NCBI GenBank assembly: GCA_022600395.1
Contig: JAHZKM010000091.1
Span: 1-13,923, forward strand
DNA: 13,923 bases
Reading direction: 5' to 3'
DNA from: Pseudomonadota bacterium
GTDB taxonomy: Bacteria; Pseudomonadota; Gammaproteobacteria; PS1; Pseudothioglobaceae
A program made the translations under genes and the position numbers. Position 1 is the first letter of the stretch. Every line of letters begins with the position of its first letter. Positions 1 through 8,581 of this stretch are shown here, piece by piece. Below the pieces are notes generated by a model. It was not told the origin of the DNA. It was given only the letters and a program-made list of their open reading frames with translations, and did no database searches.

Positions 1-57
1 AAAATTACTGGTCCATGGGATGAGCCCACTATTGAAAATATATCAACCATTTTATAA
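1..57 (+). CDS. yhdP: C-terminal end of a YhdP-like AsmA-family protein (partial)
   Basis: Reading from base 1 in the first frame gives 18 residues ending at TAA (55-57), with the core TGPWDEPTIENI. A TGxW-x-x-P-x-IE tail of this kind is what I recall at the C-terminus of YhdP/AsmA-like proteins, large inner-membrane-anchored proteins implicated in moving phospholipid to the outer membrane. The position supports the call, because yhdP lies directly upstream of tldD in E. coli and many other proteobacteria. Only the tail is present, so the identification rests on a short motif plus synteny. No terminator-like hairpin follows the stop codon. Confidence 0.55.
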   Translation, partial: KITGPWDEPTIENISTIL

Positions 58-72
58 TGGGGCTATTAATTA

Positions 73-101
73 TTGACAGCACAATTTATGAAGCACATAA
101 A
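73..101 (+). promoter_or_regulatory. Candidate sigma70-type promoter for tldD
   Basis: A perfect -35 hexamer TTGACA (73-78) is followed after 17 bases by CATAAA (96-101), which matches four of six bases of the -10 consensus. Transcription would start near 108 and leave a leader of about 110 bases before the tldD start. The rest of 58-217 is AT-rich with no convincing gene. This is prediction from consensus only. Confidence 0.45.
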
Positions 102-217
102 ACAGCATTTTTTTCATCCAAAAACTCCTCAAATAACCAGCTATTCTTCTCATTTTGGGATGAAAAATACACTATTTTTTATACACCCTAAATCGCACTC
201 TCAATAATTAACAGCCC

Positions 218-1642
218 ATGATCGAACAATTACTAGATGACCATCATCTAAATCAAGAAACAGTTTATTCATTGTTGTCCTCTTTAGTCAGCAAAACGCC
301 TGATTATGCAGATTTGTATTTTCAGTATTCGGTAGCTGAATCGTGGTTTTTAGAAGAAAGTATTGTTAAATCAGGGACTTATAATATTAGTCATGGCGTG
401 GGCGCTCGCAGTGTTAATGGCGAACAAACAGGCTTTGCTTATTCAGACGATTTAAATAGAGATGCTATTGAAAAAGCCATTGATTTTGCTAAAGGCGTTA
501 GTAACAGTCATTCGCCTGCACCAATGCAAACTTTTCAATCAATACCTGAGATTGCTAAATATAGTAACCTTAATCCGCTAGGTAGTCTTAGCTCTCAAGA
601 AAAAGTTGATTTTTTAAATCGTATTGATGCGCTTGCTAGAAAAGAGCCAAAAGTTAAGCAAGTTAGCGCTTCTATTTCTGGCGCTTATTCTGAAGTGCTA
701 ATTGCTTCAAGTGATGGTGTGTATCAAAAAGATTATCGCCCTATGGTTCGGGTGAGTGTTAGTGTGATTGTGGAGCATGACGGACGTATTGAATCTGCTT
801 CAAGCGGCGGCGGCGGGCGTTATGATTATCGCTACTTTATTGACCATAATTTAGATGAAATTTATGTCAACGAGGCAATTAGACAAGCATTAGTGGCGCT
901 AGAATCCAAAGGTGCGCCAGCAGGCAATATGCCAGTCATTCTAGGGCCAGGCTGGCCTGGTGTATTGCTACATGAGGCGATTGGGCACGGTCTAGAGGGA
1001 GATTTTAATCGTAAAGGCTCTTCGGTATTTACCGACAGAATAGGCGAGCAAGTAGCTAGCTCAAAATGCAGTATTGTTGATAACGGCACCTTGTCTAATA
1101 GACGTGGCAGTCTAACGATTGATGACGAGGGCACACCTACTCAAAATACCACGCTGATTGAAAACGGTATTCTTAATAGTTATTTGTTCGATAAGATGAA
1201 TGCTAAGTTAATGGGGGTTGAGTCAACAGGTAATGGACGCCGTGAATCTTATGCGCATATACCTATGCCACGAATGACTAACACCTACATGCTTAATGGA
1301 ACAGATCATATTGATGATATGATTGCCTCAGTTGATGAGGGTATTTATGCACTTAATTTTGATGGCGGGCAAGTCGACATTACCTCAGGCAAGTTTGTTT
1401 TTAGTGCGAATGAGGCATATTTGATCAAAAATGGCAAAATATCTCACCCTATTAAGGGTGCTACTTTAATCGGCGCTGGCGATGAAGTATTAAAGAAAAT
1501 CTCTATGGTAGCAAACGACTTAAAGCTGGACGGTGGTATTGGTGTTTGTGGCAAAGACGGGCAATCTGTGCCAGTCGGCGTAGGCCAGCCCAGCCTCAAG
1601 ATTGACGAGCTAACCGTTGGTGGGACGCAGTTAAATCCATAG
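218..1642 (+). CDS. tldD: TldD, metalloprotease subunit (peptidase U62 family)
   Basis: The product is 474 aa, close to the usual length of about 480. TldD pairs with TldE (PmbA) to form a cytosolic zinc protease that cleaves unfolded or leader peptides; in E. coli it matures microcin B17 and degrades the CcdA antitoxin. The zinc motif HEAIGHGLEGD is present, with H252, E253 and H257. The C-terminal family signature is present around C444 (VCGKDGQSVPVG) and ends in VGGTQ. The N-terminal part (DYADLYFQ, ESWFLEE, GVGARSVNG) also matches the family. The ATG at 218 fits the family N-terminus but has no clear Shine-Dalgarno sequence, so translation may be weak or leader-dependent. Its partner tldE is not in the window, as is usual. 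It is probably transcribed separately from nuo, which has its own candidate promoter downstream. Confidence 0.96.
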   Translation: MIEQLLDDHHLNQETVYSLLSSLVSKTPDYADLYFQYSVAESWFLEESIVKSGTYNISHGVGARSVNGEQTGFAYSDDLNRDAIEKAIDFAKGVSNSHSPAPMQTFQSIPEIAKYSNLNPLGSLSSQEKVDFLNRIDALARKEPKVKQVSASISGAYSEVLIASSDGVYQKDYRPMVRVSVSVIVEHDGRIESASSGGGGRYDYRYFIDHNLDEIYVNEAIRQALVALESKGAPAGNMPVILGPGWPGVLLHEAIGHGLEGDFNRKGSSVFTDRIGEQVASSKCSIVDNGTLSNRRGSLTIDDEGTPTQNTTLIENGILNSYLFDKMNAKLMGVESTGNGRRESYAHIPMPRMTNTYMLNGTDHIDDMIASVDEGIYALNFDGGQVDITSGKFVFSANEAYLIKNGKISHPIKGATLIGAGDEVLKKISMVANDLKLDGGIGVCGKDGQSVPVGVGQPSLKIDELTVGGTQLNP

Positions 1643-1665
1643 AATTTACGCTTGAATGTATTTGT

Positions 1666-1683
1666 CGTTATCTGTAGATAGCG
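1666..1683. promoter_or_regulatory. Short dyad (hairpin or operator) in the tldD-nuoA gap
   Basis: CGTTATC and GATAGCG flank the four-base loop TGTA, giving a seven-pair stem with one G-T pair. No run of T follows, so it is not a standard intrinsic terminator. It overlaps the proposed -35 element of the nuo promoter, which would suit an operator. It could equally be a 3' stabilising hairpin for tldD mRNA, or chance. Confidence 0.3.
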
Positions 1684-1702
1684 CAGTCAAATTAGATATA
1701 AT
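1675..1702 (+). promoter_or_regulatory. Candidate nuo operon promoter
   Basis: A perfect -10 hexamer TATAAT (1697-1702) is preceded by TAGATA (1675-1680, four of six matches to TTGACA) with a 16-base spacer. The start site would lie near 1709, about 27 bases before the preferred nuoA start. It is the only strong -10 match in the 81 bases after the tldD stop and is placed as expected for the operon's main promoter. Confidence 0.5.
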
Positions 1703-1725
1703 ATTTAAATTGAAATTTTAACGTT

Positions 1726-1729
1726 GGAG
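1726..1729 (+). promoter_or_regulatory. nuoA ribosome binding site that decides the start
   Basis: GGAG lies six bases before the GTG at 1736. The other in-frame start, TTG at 1724, overlaps the region just before this site and has only an AT-rich stretch upstream. This supports initiation at the GTG. Confidence 0.6.
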
Positions 1730-1735
1730 CGTTGG

Positions 1736-2092
1736 GTGTTAGAAAACTATCTACCTATTGTTGTATTTATCATGCTGGGACTTGGGTTTGGCGCTGGGCC
1801 TATGTTGATTGGCTATTTGCTAGGACCAAGCAAGCCTGATAAAGAGAAAAATTCGCAATTCGAATGTGGCTTCCCTGCGTTTGATGATTCACGCATGTAT
1901 TTTAACGTGCGCTACTATTTAGTGGCCATTTTGTTTATTTTGTTCGATCTAGAGGTGGCTTTCGTTTTCCCATGGGCAGTGGTGCAATCTCAGCTGGACT
2001 GGTTTGGTTTTATTGCAATGAGTATTTTTTTATTCTTGTTGGTCGTAGGTTTCATCTACGAATGGAAGAATGGAGCTCTGGAGTGGGAATAA
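1736..2092 (+). CDS. nuoA: NADH-quinone oxidoreductase subunit A
   Basis: NuoA is a small membrane subunit (ND3 family) of complex I with three predicted helices; its first loop lies near the quinone channel. From the GTG at 1736 the protein is 118 aa and starts MLENYLPI, matching the usual N-terminus of proteobacterial NuoA. The conserved loop ECGFPAF (E43, C44) and the acidic segment [11 protein letters not shown] in the second helix are present, and the C-terminus [11 protein letters not shown] is typical. A longer reading from TTG 1724 adds only four residues (MERW) and lacks a ribosome binding site. It is the first gene of the operon and ends three bases before nuoB. Confidence 0.95.
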   Translation: MLENYLPIVVFIMLGLGFGAGPMLIGYLLGPSKPDKEKNSQFECGFPAFDDSRMYFNVRYYLVAILFILFDLEVAFVFPWAVVQSQLDWFGFIAMSIFLFLLVVGFIYEWKNGALEWE

Positions 2093-2095
2093 GCA

Positions 2096-2575
2096 ATGGC
2101 TATTGATGGATTAATGAAAGAAGGATTTGTAACTACCTCGCTTGACAGTGTCATTAATTGGGCGCGAACAGGTTCGCTATGGCCAATGACATTTGGTTTG
2201 GCTTGTTGTGCGGTAGAGATGATGGAAGCGGGCTCTTCACGCTACGATTTAGACCGCTTTGGTATTGTGTTTAGACCCACTCCTCGTCAATCAGATTTGA
2301 TGATTGTAGCCGGCACACTAACCAACAAAATGGCGCCCGCGCTTAGAAAGGTTTATGATCAAATGCCAGAGCCTCGCTGGGTAATCTCTATGGGTTCGTG
2401 CGCGAATGGCGGCGGGTATTATCATTATTCTTATGCAGTGGTTCGCGGTTGTGACCGAATTGTTCCGGTAGATATCTACGTACCAGGTTGTCCACCAACT
2501 GCAGAGGCCTTGTTATATGGAATTATGCAATTACAAGACAAAATTCGTCGAACGAGTACGATTGCACGCACATGA
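2096..2575 (+). CDS. nuoB: NADH-quinone oxidoreductase subunit B (cluster N2)
   Basis: NuoB carries the terminal [4Fe-4S] cluster N2, which passes electrons to quinone at the interface with NuoD and NuoH. The 159-aa protein shows the N2 ligands: the tandem C37-C38 in [10 protein letters not shown]102 in GSCANGGG, and C132 in [11 protein letters not shown]. The length and the family blocks ([20 protein letters not shown]) are normal for the proteobacterial type. It starts three bases after the nuoA stop. Its TGA overlaps the nuoC start codon as ATGA, which suggests translational coupling. Confidence 0.98.
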   Translation: MAIDGLMKEGFVTTSLDSVINWARTGSLWPMTFGLACCAVEMMEAGSSRYDLDRFGIVFRPTPRQSDLMIVAGTLTNKMAPALRKVYDQMPEPRWVISMGSCANGGGYYHYSYAVVRGCDRIVPVDIYVPGCPPTAEALLYGIMQLQDKIRRTSTIART

Positions 2576-3195
2576 TTATGCAAGAACTAACAGAAAAATT
2601 AGAAGAGAGTTTTGAGGGTGCTGATTTAGTATCAGCATTCGGTGAGCTAACCTTAACTGTTGATAGTGCTGATATTATCGATACATGCTTAAAGTTGCGC
2701 GACCAACTAGAATTTGACACCTTGGTGGATTTGTGCGGTGTTGATTACCTAACTTACGGTCAATCAGAATGGGCGGGTGATGCTAGCAATTCTGGTTTTT
2801 CTAGAGGTCGACACGCACAAGGTGAAAAGGATACACATCAGCAGCGTTTTGCTGTGGTTTATCATCTTTTGTCTGTGAGTAAAAATTACCGTATTCGAGT
2901 TAAAACTTTTGTTAATGAGGCTGAGCCTATTATTAAATCAGTGACGGGTATTTGGTCGTCAGCTGATTGGTATGAGCGTGAAGCCTTTGATTTAATGGGC
3001 ATTTTGTTTGAAAATCACACTGATTTACGCCGAATTCTAACGGATTATGGCTTTGTTGGTCATCCACTGCGTAAAGATTTTCCGCTGATTGGCGAGGTAG
3101 AGATGCGATATGATGAAGAGTTGGGTCGTGTGTTGTATGAGAAGGTTAGCATTGAACCAAATGTTAGTGTTCCTAGGGTAATTAGGAAAGGATAA
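2572..3195 (+). CDS. nuoC: NADH-quinone oxidoreductase subunit C
   Basis: NuoC (30-kDa subunit family) is a peripheral-arm subunit without cofactors that packs against NuoD. The C-terminal signature is clear: [15 protein letters not shown], then [11 protein letters not shown] and [10 protein letters not shown]. The start was set at ATG 2572, which overlaps the nuoB stop (ATGA) and gives 207 aa. ATG 2578 is an alternative two codons later. A longer open frame reaches back to 2488 but runs inside nuoB. A hydrophilic stretch at about residues 64-91, containing GFSRGRHAQ, separates the N-terminal domain from [11 protein letters not shown] believe similar loops occur in other unfused NuoC proteins. 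The gene is separate from nuoD, unlike the fused nuoCD of E. coli. Confidence 0.96.
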   Translation: MIMQELTEKLEESFEGADLVSAFGELTLTVDSADIIDTCLKLRDQLEFDTLVDLCGVDYLTYGQSEWAGDASNSGFSRGRHAQGEKDTHQQRFAVVYHLLSVSKNYRIRVKTFVNEAEPIIKSVTGIWSSADWYEREAFDLMGILFENHTDLRRILTDYGFVGHPLRKDFPLIGEVEMRYDEELGRVLYEKVSIEPNVSVPRVIRKG

Positions 3196-3197
3196 AG

Positions 3198-4451
3198 ATG
3201 GCTGAAATTCGTAACTATACCCTTAACTTTGGTCCGCAACATCCTGCAGCTCATGGCGTATTGCGCCTAATTTTAGAAATTGATGGTGAGGTGATTGAGC
3301 GCGCTGATCCACATATCGGCTTGCTACATCGCGGTACCGAAAAGCTCGTAGAATCAAAGCCATACAATCAATCAATCGGCTATATGGATCGCTTGGACTA
3401 TGTATCCATGATGTGTAATGAGCATGCTTATGTGATGGCTATTGAAACTATGCTTGAGCTAGAAGTGCCAGAGAGAGCTCAATATATTCGTGTAATGTTT
3501 GATGAGATTACGCGAATTTTAAATCACTTGATGTGGCTTGGAACGCACGCACTTGATGTGGGCGCAATGAGTATTTTCTTGTATGCTTTTCGCGAACGCG
3601 AAAAGCTGATTGATTGTTATGAAGCGGTTTCAGGCTCGCGTATGCATGCGACCTATTATCGCCCGGGTGGTGTTTATCGCGATCTGCCAGAGCGTATGCC
3701 AAAATATCTTAAAACCGATACGCGTACTGAGAAAGAATTAAAAGCCATGAACGAAAATCGTCAAGGCTCATTACTAGATTTTATTGAAGATTTTGTAAAA
3801 GAGTTCCCTCGACATATCAAACAATATGATGACCTGTTGACTGAAAATAGAATTTGGAAGCAGCGTTTGGTTAATATTGGTATTGTGTCGGCTAAGCGTG
3901 CAAAGCAACTAGGCTTTACAGGTCCAATGTTGCGTGGCTCTGGCGTGGCTTGGGATTTGAGAAAAAATCAGCCATATGCGGTATATGATCAACTTGAATT
4001 TGATATTCCAGTTGGCGTTACTGGTGATAGCTATGACCGTTACTTGGTGCGTATGGAAGAGTTGCGCCAGTCTAATAAAATTATTGGCCAGTGTGTGTCA
4101 TGGCTTAAAGCTAATCCAGGTCCGGTGATGAGTGATGATAAGAAAGTTTCACCACCTAAACGTGGCGATATGAAAGACGATATGGAGTCTTTGATCCACC
4201 ACTTTAAATTATTTACCGAAGGTTATTCATTACCCGAGGGAGAAGTGTATAAGACCGTTGAGCACCCTAAAGGTGAGTTTGGTATTTACCTTATTTCTGA
4301 TGGCGCTAACAAGCCTTATCGCGTTAAGATTAGAGCGCCTGGTTTTGCACATCTAGCCTCAATGGATGAGATGACTAAAGGTCATATGCTCTCAGATGTG
4401 GTTACCATAATCGGTACACAAGATATTGTTTTTGGAGAAATTGATCGATGA
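3198..4451 (+). CDS. nuoD: NADH-quinone oxidoreductase subunit D (49-kDa, quinone site)
   Basis: NuoD forms much of the quinone-binding pocket together with NuoB. The 417-aa protein has the usual length for the unfused form. The N-terminal block [15 protein letters not shown] holds the conserved loop histidines, followed by [15 protein letters not shown] and [17 protein letters not shown]. The C-terminus VFGEIDR is the canonical ending derived from the ancestral hydrogenase large subunit. The start has a strong ribosome binding site (AGGAAAGG) and lies two bases after the nuoC stop. Its stop at 4449-4451 lies within ATGATA, so a following small reading frame can begin at 4448. The next recognised gene, nuoE, is 142 bases away, the largest gap in the operon. 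Confidence 0.98.
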   Translation: MAEIRNYTLNFGPQHPAAHGVLRLILEIDGEVIERADPHIGLLHRGTEKLVESKPYNQSIGYMDRLDYVSMMCNEHAYVMAIETMLELEVPERAQYIRVMFDEITRILNHLMWLGTHALDVGAMSIFLYAFREREKLIDCYEAVSGSRMHATYYRPGGVYRDLPERMPKYLKTDTRTEKELKAMNENRQGSLLDFIEDFVKEFPRHIKQYDDLLTENRIWKQRLVNIGIVSAKRAKQLGFTGPMLRGSGVAWDLRKNQPYAVYDQLEFDIPVGVTGDSYDRYLVRMEELRQSNKIIGQCVSWLKANPGPVMSDDKKVSPPKRGDMKDDMESLIHHFKLFTEGYSLPEGEVYKTVEHPKGEFGIYLISDGANKPYRVKIRAPGFAHLASMDEMTKGHMLSDVVTIIGTQDIVFGEIDR

Positions 4452-4594
4452 TAAACTTCTTCTTTTTTGATTTTTCTGCGTTACGCTTAAAAAATACTCA
4501 GTTATATAGCTTGCACTTCACGACTTCGTCTTTTTTTACACAAGCCTTGAAAAATAAAAAAATATTCGCTTCTAAAGTTAAGGGTTTTGCATAA
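4448..4594 (+). CDS. Possible 48-aa small ORF filling the nuoD-nuoE gap
   Basis: An open frame of 48 codons starts at ATG 4448, overlapping the nuoD stop as ATGA, and ends at TAA 4592-4594, overlapping the nuoE ATG by one base. It therefore spans the whole spacer with the same coupling geometry as true operon members. The peptide begins [14 protein letters not shown], is rich in Phe, Lys and Ser, and has no motif that I recognise. It has no clear Shine-Dalgarno sequence of its own. The composition (long T and A runs) and the imperfect inverted ends suggest that the spacer is a small repeat element and that the frame is fortuitous. I consider a functional protein less likely than not. Confidence 0.2.
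   Translation: MINFFFFDFSALRLKNTQLYSLHFTTSSFFTQALKNKKIFASKVKGFA
4463..4562. repeat. AT-rich spacer with imperfect inverted ends, possible small interspersed repeat
   Basis: Bases 4463-4476 (TTTTTTGATTTTTC) and 4549-4562 (GAAAAATAAAAAAA) are inverted copies matching at 13 of 14 positions, 72 bases apart. The interior holds GCGTTACGC and TACTCAGTTATATAGC and a weaker GCTTG/CAAGC pair. It resembles short intergenic repeats or MITE-like elements that recur in some gammaproteobacterial genomes, but no second copy occurs in this window. The arms are low-complexity, so chance pairing is possible. Bases 4580-4584 (AAGGG) downstream serve as the nuoE ribosome binding site and lie outside the element. 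Confidence 0.35.
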
Positions 4595-5067
4595 TGATTT
4601 CAGATAACGCAAAAAAACAAATCGACGATTGGATAGCAAAATATCCACAAGGACGTCAAAGCTCTGCAGTCATGGAAGCATTGAAGATTGTCCAGGCAGA
4701 AAATGCAAATCAGCTGAGCCATGATTCGATTCAGGCAGTTGCAGATTATTTAAATATGCCAGGTATTGCTGCTGCGGAAGTGGCTACCTTTTATGAAAAT
4801 TACAATCACCAGCCTGTGGGCAAACACATTATTCGTTTTTGCCATAATATTTCGTGCATGCTAAACGGTTCAGACGATTTGATTGCTCATCTTGAAACGA
4901 AATTGGGTGTTAAAACTGGCGAAGTCACTAAAGATGGCTTGATTAGTGTAAAAAAAGTAGAGTGCTTAGGTGCTTGCGTGGGTGCGCCAATGTTTCAGAT
5001 TGGTGATCAATACTATGAGAATTTAACTACTGATAAAATTGACGACATTGTGGATGGCCTTAAATGA
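4594..5067 (+). CDS. nuoE: NADH-quinone oxidoreductase subunit E (cluster N1a)
   Basis: NuoE is the 24-kDa thioredoxin-fold subunit that binds the [2Fe-2S] cluster N1a beside the FMN site of NuoF. The 157-aa protein carries all four ligands: C83 and C88 in [11 protein letters not shown]124 and C128 in [10 protein letters not shown]. The N-terminal helical part includes the family segment [16 protein letters not shown]. An AAGGG ribosome binding site sits nine bases before the ATG. Its stop overlaps the nuoF start (ATGA at 5064), so the two NADH-module subunits are probably translated in a coupled way. Confidence 0.97.
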   Translation: MISDNAKKQIDDWIAKYPQGRQSSAVMEALKIVQAENANQLSHDSIQAVADYLNMPGIAAAEVATFYENYNHQPVGKHIIRFCHNISCMLNGSDDLIAHLETKLGVKTGEVTKDGLISVKKVECLGACVGAPMFQIGDQYYENLTTDKIDDIVDGLK

Positions 5068-6332
5068 ATGAAGTTTGTTTTAAAAACTTAGATAAAGACC
5101 AGTGTTGGTCGTTAGAAACTTATGAGGCCAGTGGTGGTTATAGCACTTGGCGCAAGATTATTAAAGGTGAATACACGCCAGATGAGATTATTAATGAATT
5201 AAAAATCTCTGGACTCAGAGGTCGTGGCGGTGCTGGTTTTCCAACAGGGTTGAAATGGAGTTTCATGCCACGCAACGCCCAAGGTCAAAAGTATATCGTT
5301 TGTAATTCGGATGAGGGTGAGCCCGGTACTTGTAAAGATCGCGATATCCTAAGGTTTAATCCGCATGCTGTGATCGAAGGTATGGCGATTGGCAGCTATG
5401 TGATGGATGCAACGGTTGGTTATAATTATATCCGTGGTGAATTTATGGAGCCCATTAAACGCTTTGAAGGTGCCTTAAAAGAAGCTTATGCAGCCGGGTT
5501 ATTGGGCAAAAATATAAACGGTTCAGAGGTGAGCTTTGATTTATATTCTCATTTAGGTGCAGGTGCCTATATTTGTGGTGAAGAGACTGCTTTATTAGAG
5601 TCGATTGAAGGTAAAAAAGGCCAGCCAAGATTTAAGCCGCCATTTCCAGCTAACGTTGGATTGTTTGGCAAACCTACCACCATTAACAACACAGAAAGCT
5701 TTGCCTCTGTCCCCGATATTATGCAAAACGGCGGCCAGTGGTTTGCGGACTTAGGGGTAGAGAATTCTGGCGGTACCAAATTATTTTCAGTATCTGGACA
5801 TATTAACAATCCAGCCAACTATGAAGTATCTATGGGTATGCCATTTAGTGAATTATTAACACTTGCAGGTGGCATGCGCAATGGCGCAAAACTTAAAGCA
5901 GTGATTCCAGGCGGATCTTCCACGCCTGTATTAACAGCTGAAGCTGCCATGGCAATGACTATGGACTACGATGGTATTGATAAAGCAGGCTCTATGTTGG
6001 GCGCAGGTTCGGTAATTATTATGGATGATTCGACCTGTATGGTTGAAGTACTTACACGTTTGGCGCACTTTTATTATGATGAATCTTGCGGGCAATGTAC
6101 ACCATGTCGAGAAGGTACGGGATGGCTATATCGCGTATTGAAGCGAATTATGGATGGCAAAGGTAAAGCAGATGATATTGATTTATTATTAGGCGTGCAA
6201 GAGAAAATTATGGGTAATACAATTTGCGCTTTGGGTGATGCTGCAGCAATGCCTGTTGAAAGTTTCTTGAGAAATTTTCGTGAAGAGTTCGAGTACTTTA
6301 TTGAGCACAAAAAGAGTATGGTGAAAGGATAA
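5064..6332 (+). CDS. nuoF: NADH-quinone oxidoreductase subunit F (NADH/FMN, cluster N3)
   Basis: NuoF is the 51-kDa subunit that oxidises NADH through FMN and passes electrons to cluster N3. The 422-aa product has the glycine-rich segment [16 protein letters not shown], then [13 protein letters not shown] for FMN binding, and [17 protein letters not shown]. The N3 [4Fe-4S] ligands are C342, C345 and C348 in [11 protein letters not shown] and C388 in NTICALGDA. The length is normal. The start at ATG 5064 overlaps the nuoE stop; upstream there is only a weak GGATGG-type site, which fits coupled translation. The TAA overlaps the nuoG start by one base (TAATG). Confidence 0.98.
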   Translation: MNEVCFKNLDKDQCWSLETYEASGGYSTWRKIIKGEYTPDEIINELKISGLRGRGGAGFPTGLKWSFMPRNAQGQKYIVCNSDEGEPGTCKDRDILRFNPHAVIEGMAIGSYVMDATVGYNYIRGEFMEPIKRFEGALKEAYAAGLLGKNINGSEVSFDLYSHLGAGAYICGEETALLESIEGKKGQPRFKPPFPANVGLFGKPTTINNTESFASVPDIMQNGGQWFADLGVENSGGTKLFSVSGHINNPANYEVSMGMPFSELLTLAGGMRNGAKLKAVIPGGSSTPVLTAEAAMAMTMDYDGIDKAGSMLGAGSVIIMDDSTCMVEVLTRLAHFYYDESCGQCTPCREGTGWLYRVLKRIMDGKGKADDIDLLLGVQEKIMGNTICALGDAAAMPVESFLRNFREEFEYFIEHKKSMVKG

Positions 6333-8581
6333 TGGCTGATATTAAGATTGAAATTGATGGTCAAATTGTCAATGCCAAAGCAGGCGAAACATTAATTGCT
6401 GTTACTGATCGCGAAGGTATTAGCGTACCAAGATTTTGTTATCACAAAAAATTATCAACATCAGCTTCTTGCCGCATGTGTTTGGTTGATATTGAAGGAG
6501 TACCTAAGCCACAAACTTCTTGCTCAACGCCTGTTTCTGATGGCATGAAGATTTATACGCAGAATGAAAAAGCCAAGGCTTCTCAAAAAGCTGTTATGGA
6601 ATTTTTACTTATCAATCACCCTCTAGATTGTCCAATTTGCGACCAAGGTGGTGAGTGTGAATTGCAAGATGTTGCTGTTGAGTATGGCTCTGATGTTTCT
6701 CGTTTTAGCGAAGGTAAGCGTGTTGTTGCGGCTAGCGATATCGGCCCATTAATTCAAACAGACATGACTCGCTGTATTCATTGCACGCGTTGTGTTCGCT
6801 TTGGTAGTGAAATTGCAGGCATGATGGAGATGGGTGGAACGGGTCGTGGTGAAGATTTAAAAATTGAGCCATTTTTAACCCAAGGTATCACTTCAGAATT
6901 ATCAGGCAATATGATTGATGTTTGCCCAGTAGGTGCTTTAACATCTAAGCCTTTTAGATACGAGCTAAGATCTTGGCAAATGGCCTCAGTTGATAGCATT
7001 GCGCGTCACGATCTAACAGGCTCTAACATTTATGCACAAACCTATAAAGGCCAGGTAAAGCGTGTAGTTTCTGGCGACAATGAAGCGGTGAACGAAACTT
7101 GGATTTCAGATCGAGATCGTTTTTCTTATGAAGGTCTTTCTCATAAGAATAGATTATTAGCCCCACAAATCAAAGTGGCAGGTCAATGGAAAGAAGTAGA
7201 ATGGGATGTGGCACTTGATTTTGCGGTTAAAGGACTTAATAAACATGTTCTTAATAATCGCAAGGCGCATCAATTAGGCGGTTTAGCGTCTAATACTGCC
7301 ACAACAGAAGAATTTTATTTGATGCAAAAGCTTCTTCGCGAGTTAGGCTGTGAAAACCTAGATTATCGTCTAAATGTTAATAATTTAGAGCAAGCAATTG
7401 TACTGGCTTCTAATATTAAACTGGAAGCACTTGAAAGTGTTGATTATGCCATGGTTATTGGCTCAAATTTACGCCTAGAGCAGCCTATGATAAATCACAG
7501 ATTGCGCAAGGCTCAGTTGGCTGGTGCCGAGATTTGTGCGTTGAATGTTAAGGAATTTGACTATAATCTCAAAATCAGCCATACAACGGTAGCGCCTCAA
7601 GAAATAGCAACTCTACTGGCAGGGGTTTTGAAGAGTGTTTTAGAGAAAAAAGCTGTCGAATTGCCCGAATATTTAGAGCATATTAGCTCTAGTGAATTGT
7701 CAATTGAATTGGCAGAAAAACTACTTAATGCTGAAAATTCAGTTATCGTATTGGGCGAGCACATTGTTAATAATGCTCAAGCTGCTAGCATTGCACAATT
7801 GGTAACCGATATTGCTGAGCAAGTAACAGGTTCGACGTTAAATGTCAGCATGACTTCCAATTCTTTGGGCGCTCAATATGCGCATTTTGTCCCTACTTCT
7901 GCTGGTATGAACGCTAATGAAATGCTTCAAGCTGATATGCGTGCTTTTTTACTCTTAGATGTTTATCCTGAGTATGACTTTCATCATGCTAGTTCTGCGA
8001 TTGAAGCTTTGTCAAAAGAAGATGTGTTTGTTGTGTCTTTAAATAGTTTTAATAATGATCTAACTGCTGAATATGCTGATGTCATATTGCCAATGGCCGC
8101 TATGTATGAAACTTCAGGCTCACATGTTAATATTAATAATGATATTCAGTCATTTAAAGCTGTAGTTCAAGCGCCAGAGGAGGCAAAGCCTGCCTGGAAA
8201 ATCTTAAAAGTACTGGCCGATTTATTAGAATTACCAGGCTTTCATTATGAAAATTCTTCGCAAATATCTAGTGAGCTTGCGCATCAGCCACATGAGCATA
8301 GCCATGATTCAGCTATAGATTTAACATCAAAAGATGATACAGTTGAAACCATTTGGATGCACTCGGCCTATCATACAGATGTCTTGTTAAGACATACAGC
8401 AGCATTAGGAGCGAGTCAAATTGGACAAACTCATTTGGCTTCAATGAATGTTGCTACCGCCGAGGCGCTAGCATTAAAGAGTGGCGATGTGTATTTGGGC
8501 GTACCTATTGATATTACCGATACTGTTGCTGATCAATGTGTATTTGTTAGTAGCAATCAGGCGACTATAGGAGGATTGTAA
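6332..8581 (+). CDS. nuoG: NADH-quinone oxidoreductase subunit G (75-kDa, clusters N1b, N4, N5)
   Basis: NuoG carries electrons from the NADH module to NuoI. In the 749-aa protein, N1b has C36, C47, C50 and C64; N5 has H96, C100, C103 and C109 ([14 protein letters not shown]); N4 has C148, C151, C154 and C198 (DVCPVGAL). After residue 200 there is no CxxC pair, so the extra N7 cluster of E. coli NuoG is absent, as in mitochondria and many alpha- and betaproteobacteria. The rest is a molybdopterin-oxidoreductase-like domain that has lost its catalytic role in this family. A short His-rich stretch ([11 protein letters not shown], near residue 655) lies in a probable surface loop of the variable C-terminal part. 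AAAGGA before the ATG serves as the ribosome binding site. Confidence 0.97.
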   Translation: MADIKIEIDGQIVNAKAGETLIAVTDREGISVPRFCYHKKLSTSASCRMCLVDIEGVPKPQTSCSTPVSDGMKIYTQNEKAKASQKAVMEFLLINHPLDCPICDQGGECELQDVAVEYGSDVSRFSEGKRVVAASDIGPLIQTDMTRCIHCTRCVRFGSEIAGMMEMGGTGRGEDLKIEPFLTQGITSELSGNMIDVCPVGALTSKPFRYELRSWQMASVDSIARHDLTGSNIYAQTYKGQVKRVVSGDNEAVNETWISDRDRFSYEGLSHKNRLLAPQIKVAGQWKEVEWDVALDFAVKGLNKHVLNNRKAHQLGGLASNTATTEEFYLMQKLLRELGCENLDYRLNVNNLEQAIVLASNIKLEALESVDYAMVIGSNLRLEQPMINHRLRKAQLAGAEICALNVKEFDYNLKISHTTVAPQEIATLLAGVLKSVLEKKAVELPEYLEHISSSELSIELAEKLLNAENSVIVLGEHIVNNAQAASIAQLVTDIAEQVTGSTLNVSMTSNSLGAQYAHFVPTSAGMNANEMLQADMRAFLLLDVYPEYDFHHASSAIEALSKEDVFVVSLNSFNNDLTAEYADVILPMAAMYETSGSHVNINNDIQSFKAVVQAPEEAKPAWKILKVLADLLELPGFHYENSSQISSELAHQPHEHSHDSAIDLTSKDDTVETIWMHSAYHTDVLLRHTAALGASQIGQTHLASMNVATAEALALKSGDVYLGVPIDITDTVADQCVFVSSNQATIGGL

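Noticed and set aside
88..207. 39-codon frame between yhdP and tldD (MKHIKQHFFHP...)
   Set aside because: It overlaps the proposed promoter, has no ribosome binding site, and begins upstream of the predicted transcript start. Its composition is just AT-rich intergenic DNA.
862..1134. Minus-strand open frame of 90 codons inside tldD
   Set aside because: It lies wholly inside a well-conserved gene on the other strand, has no family features, and is a shadow frame. The same applies to the other antisense frames inside nuo genes.
1666..1683. Rho-independent terminator after tldD
   Set aside because: The stem is only seven pairs with a G-T pair and no T tract follows it, so it lacks the required second half of such a terminator.
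2488..2571. Upstream extension of nuoC to ATG 2488
   Set aside because: The added 28 residues are nuoB coding sequence read in another frame. The family N-terminus and the ATGA overlap support 2572.
2761..2844. Hydrophilic insertion in NuoC as a novelty
   Set aside because: Unfused NuoC proteins of other proteobacteria, as I recall, carry a variable loop with a GFSRG-like motif at this place, so it is probably ordinary family variation.
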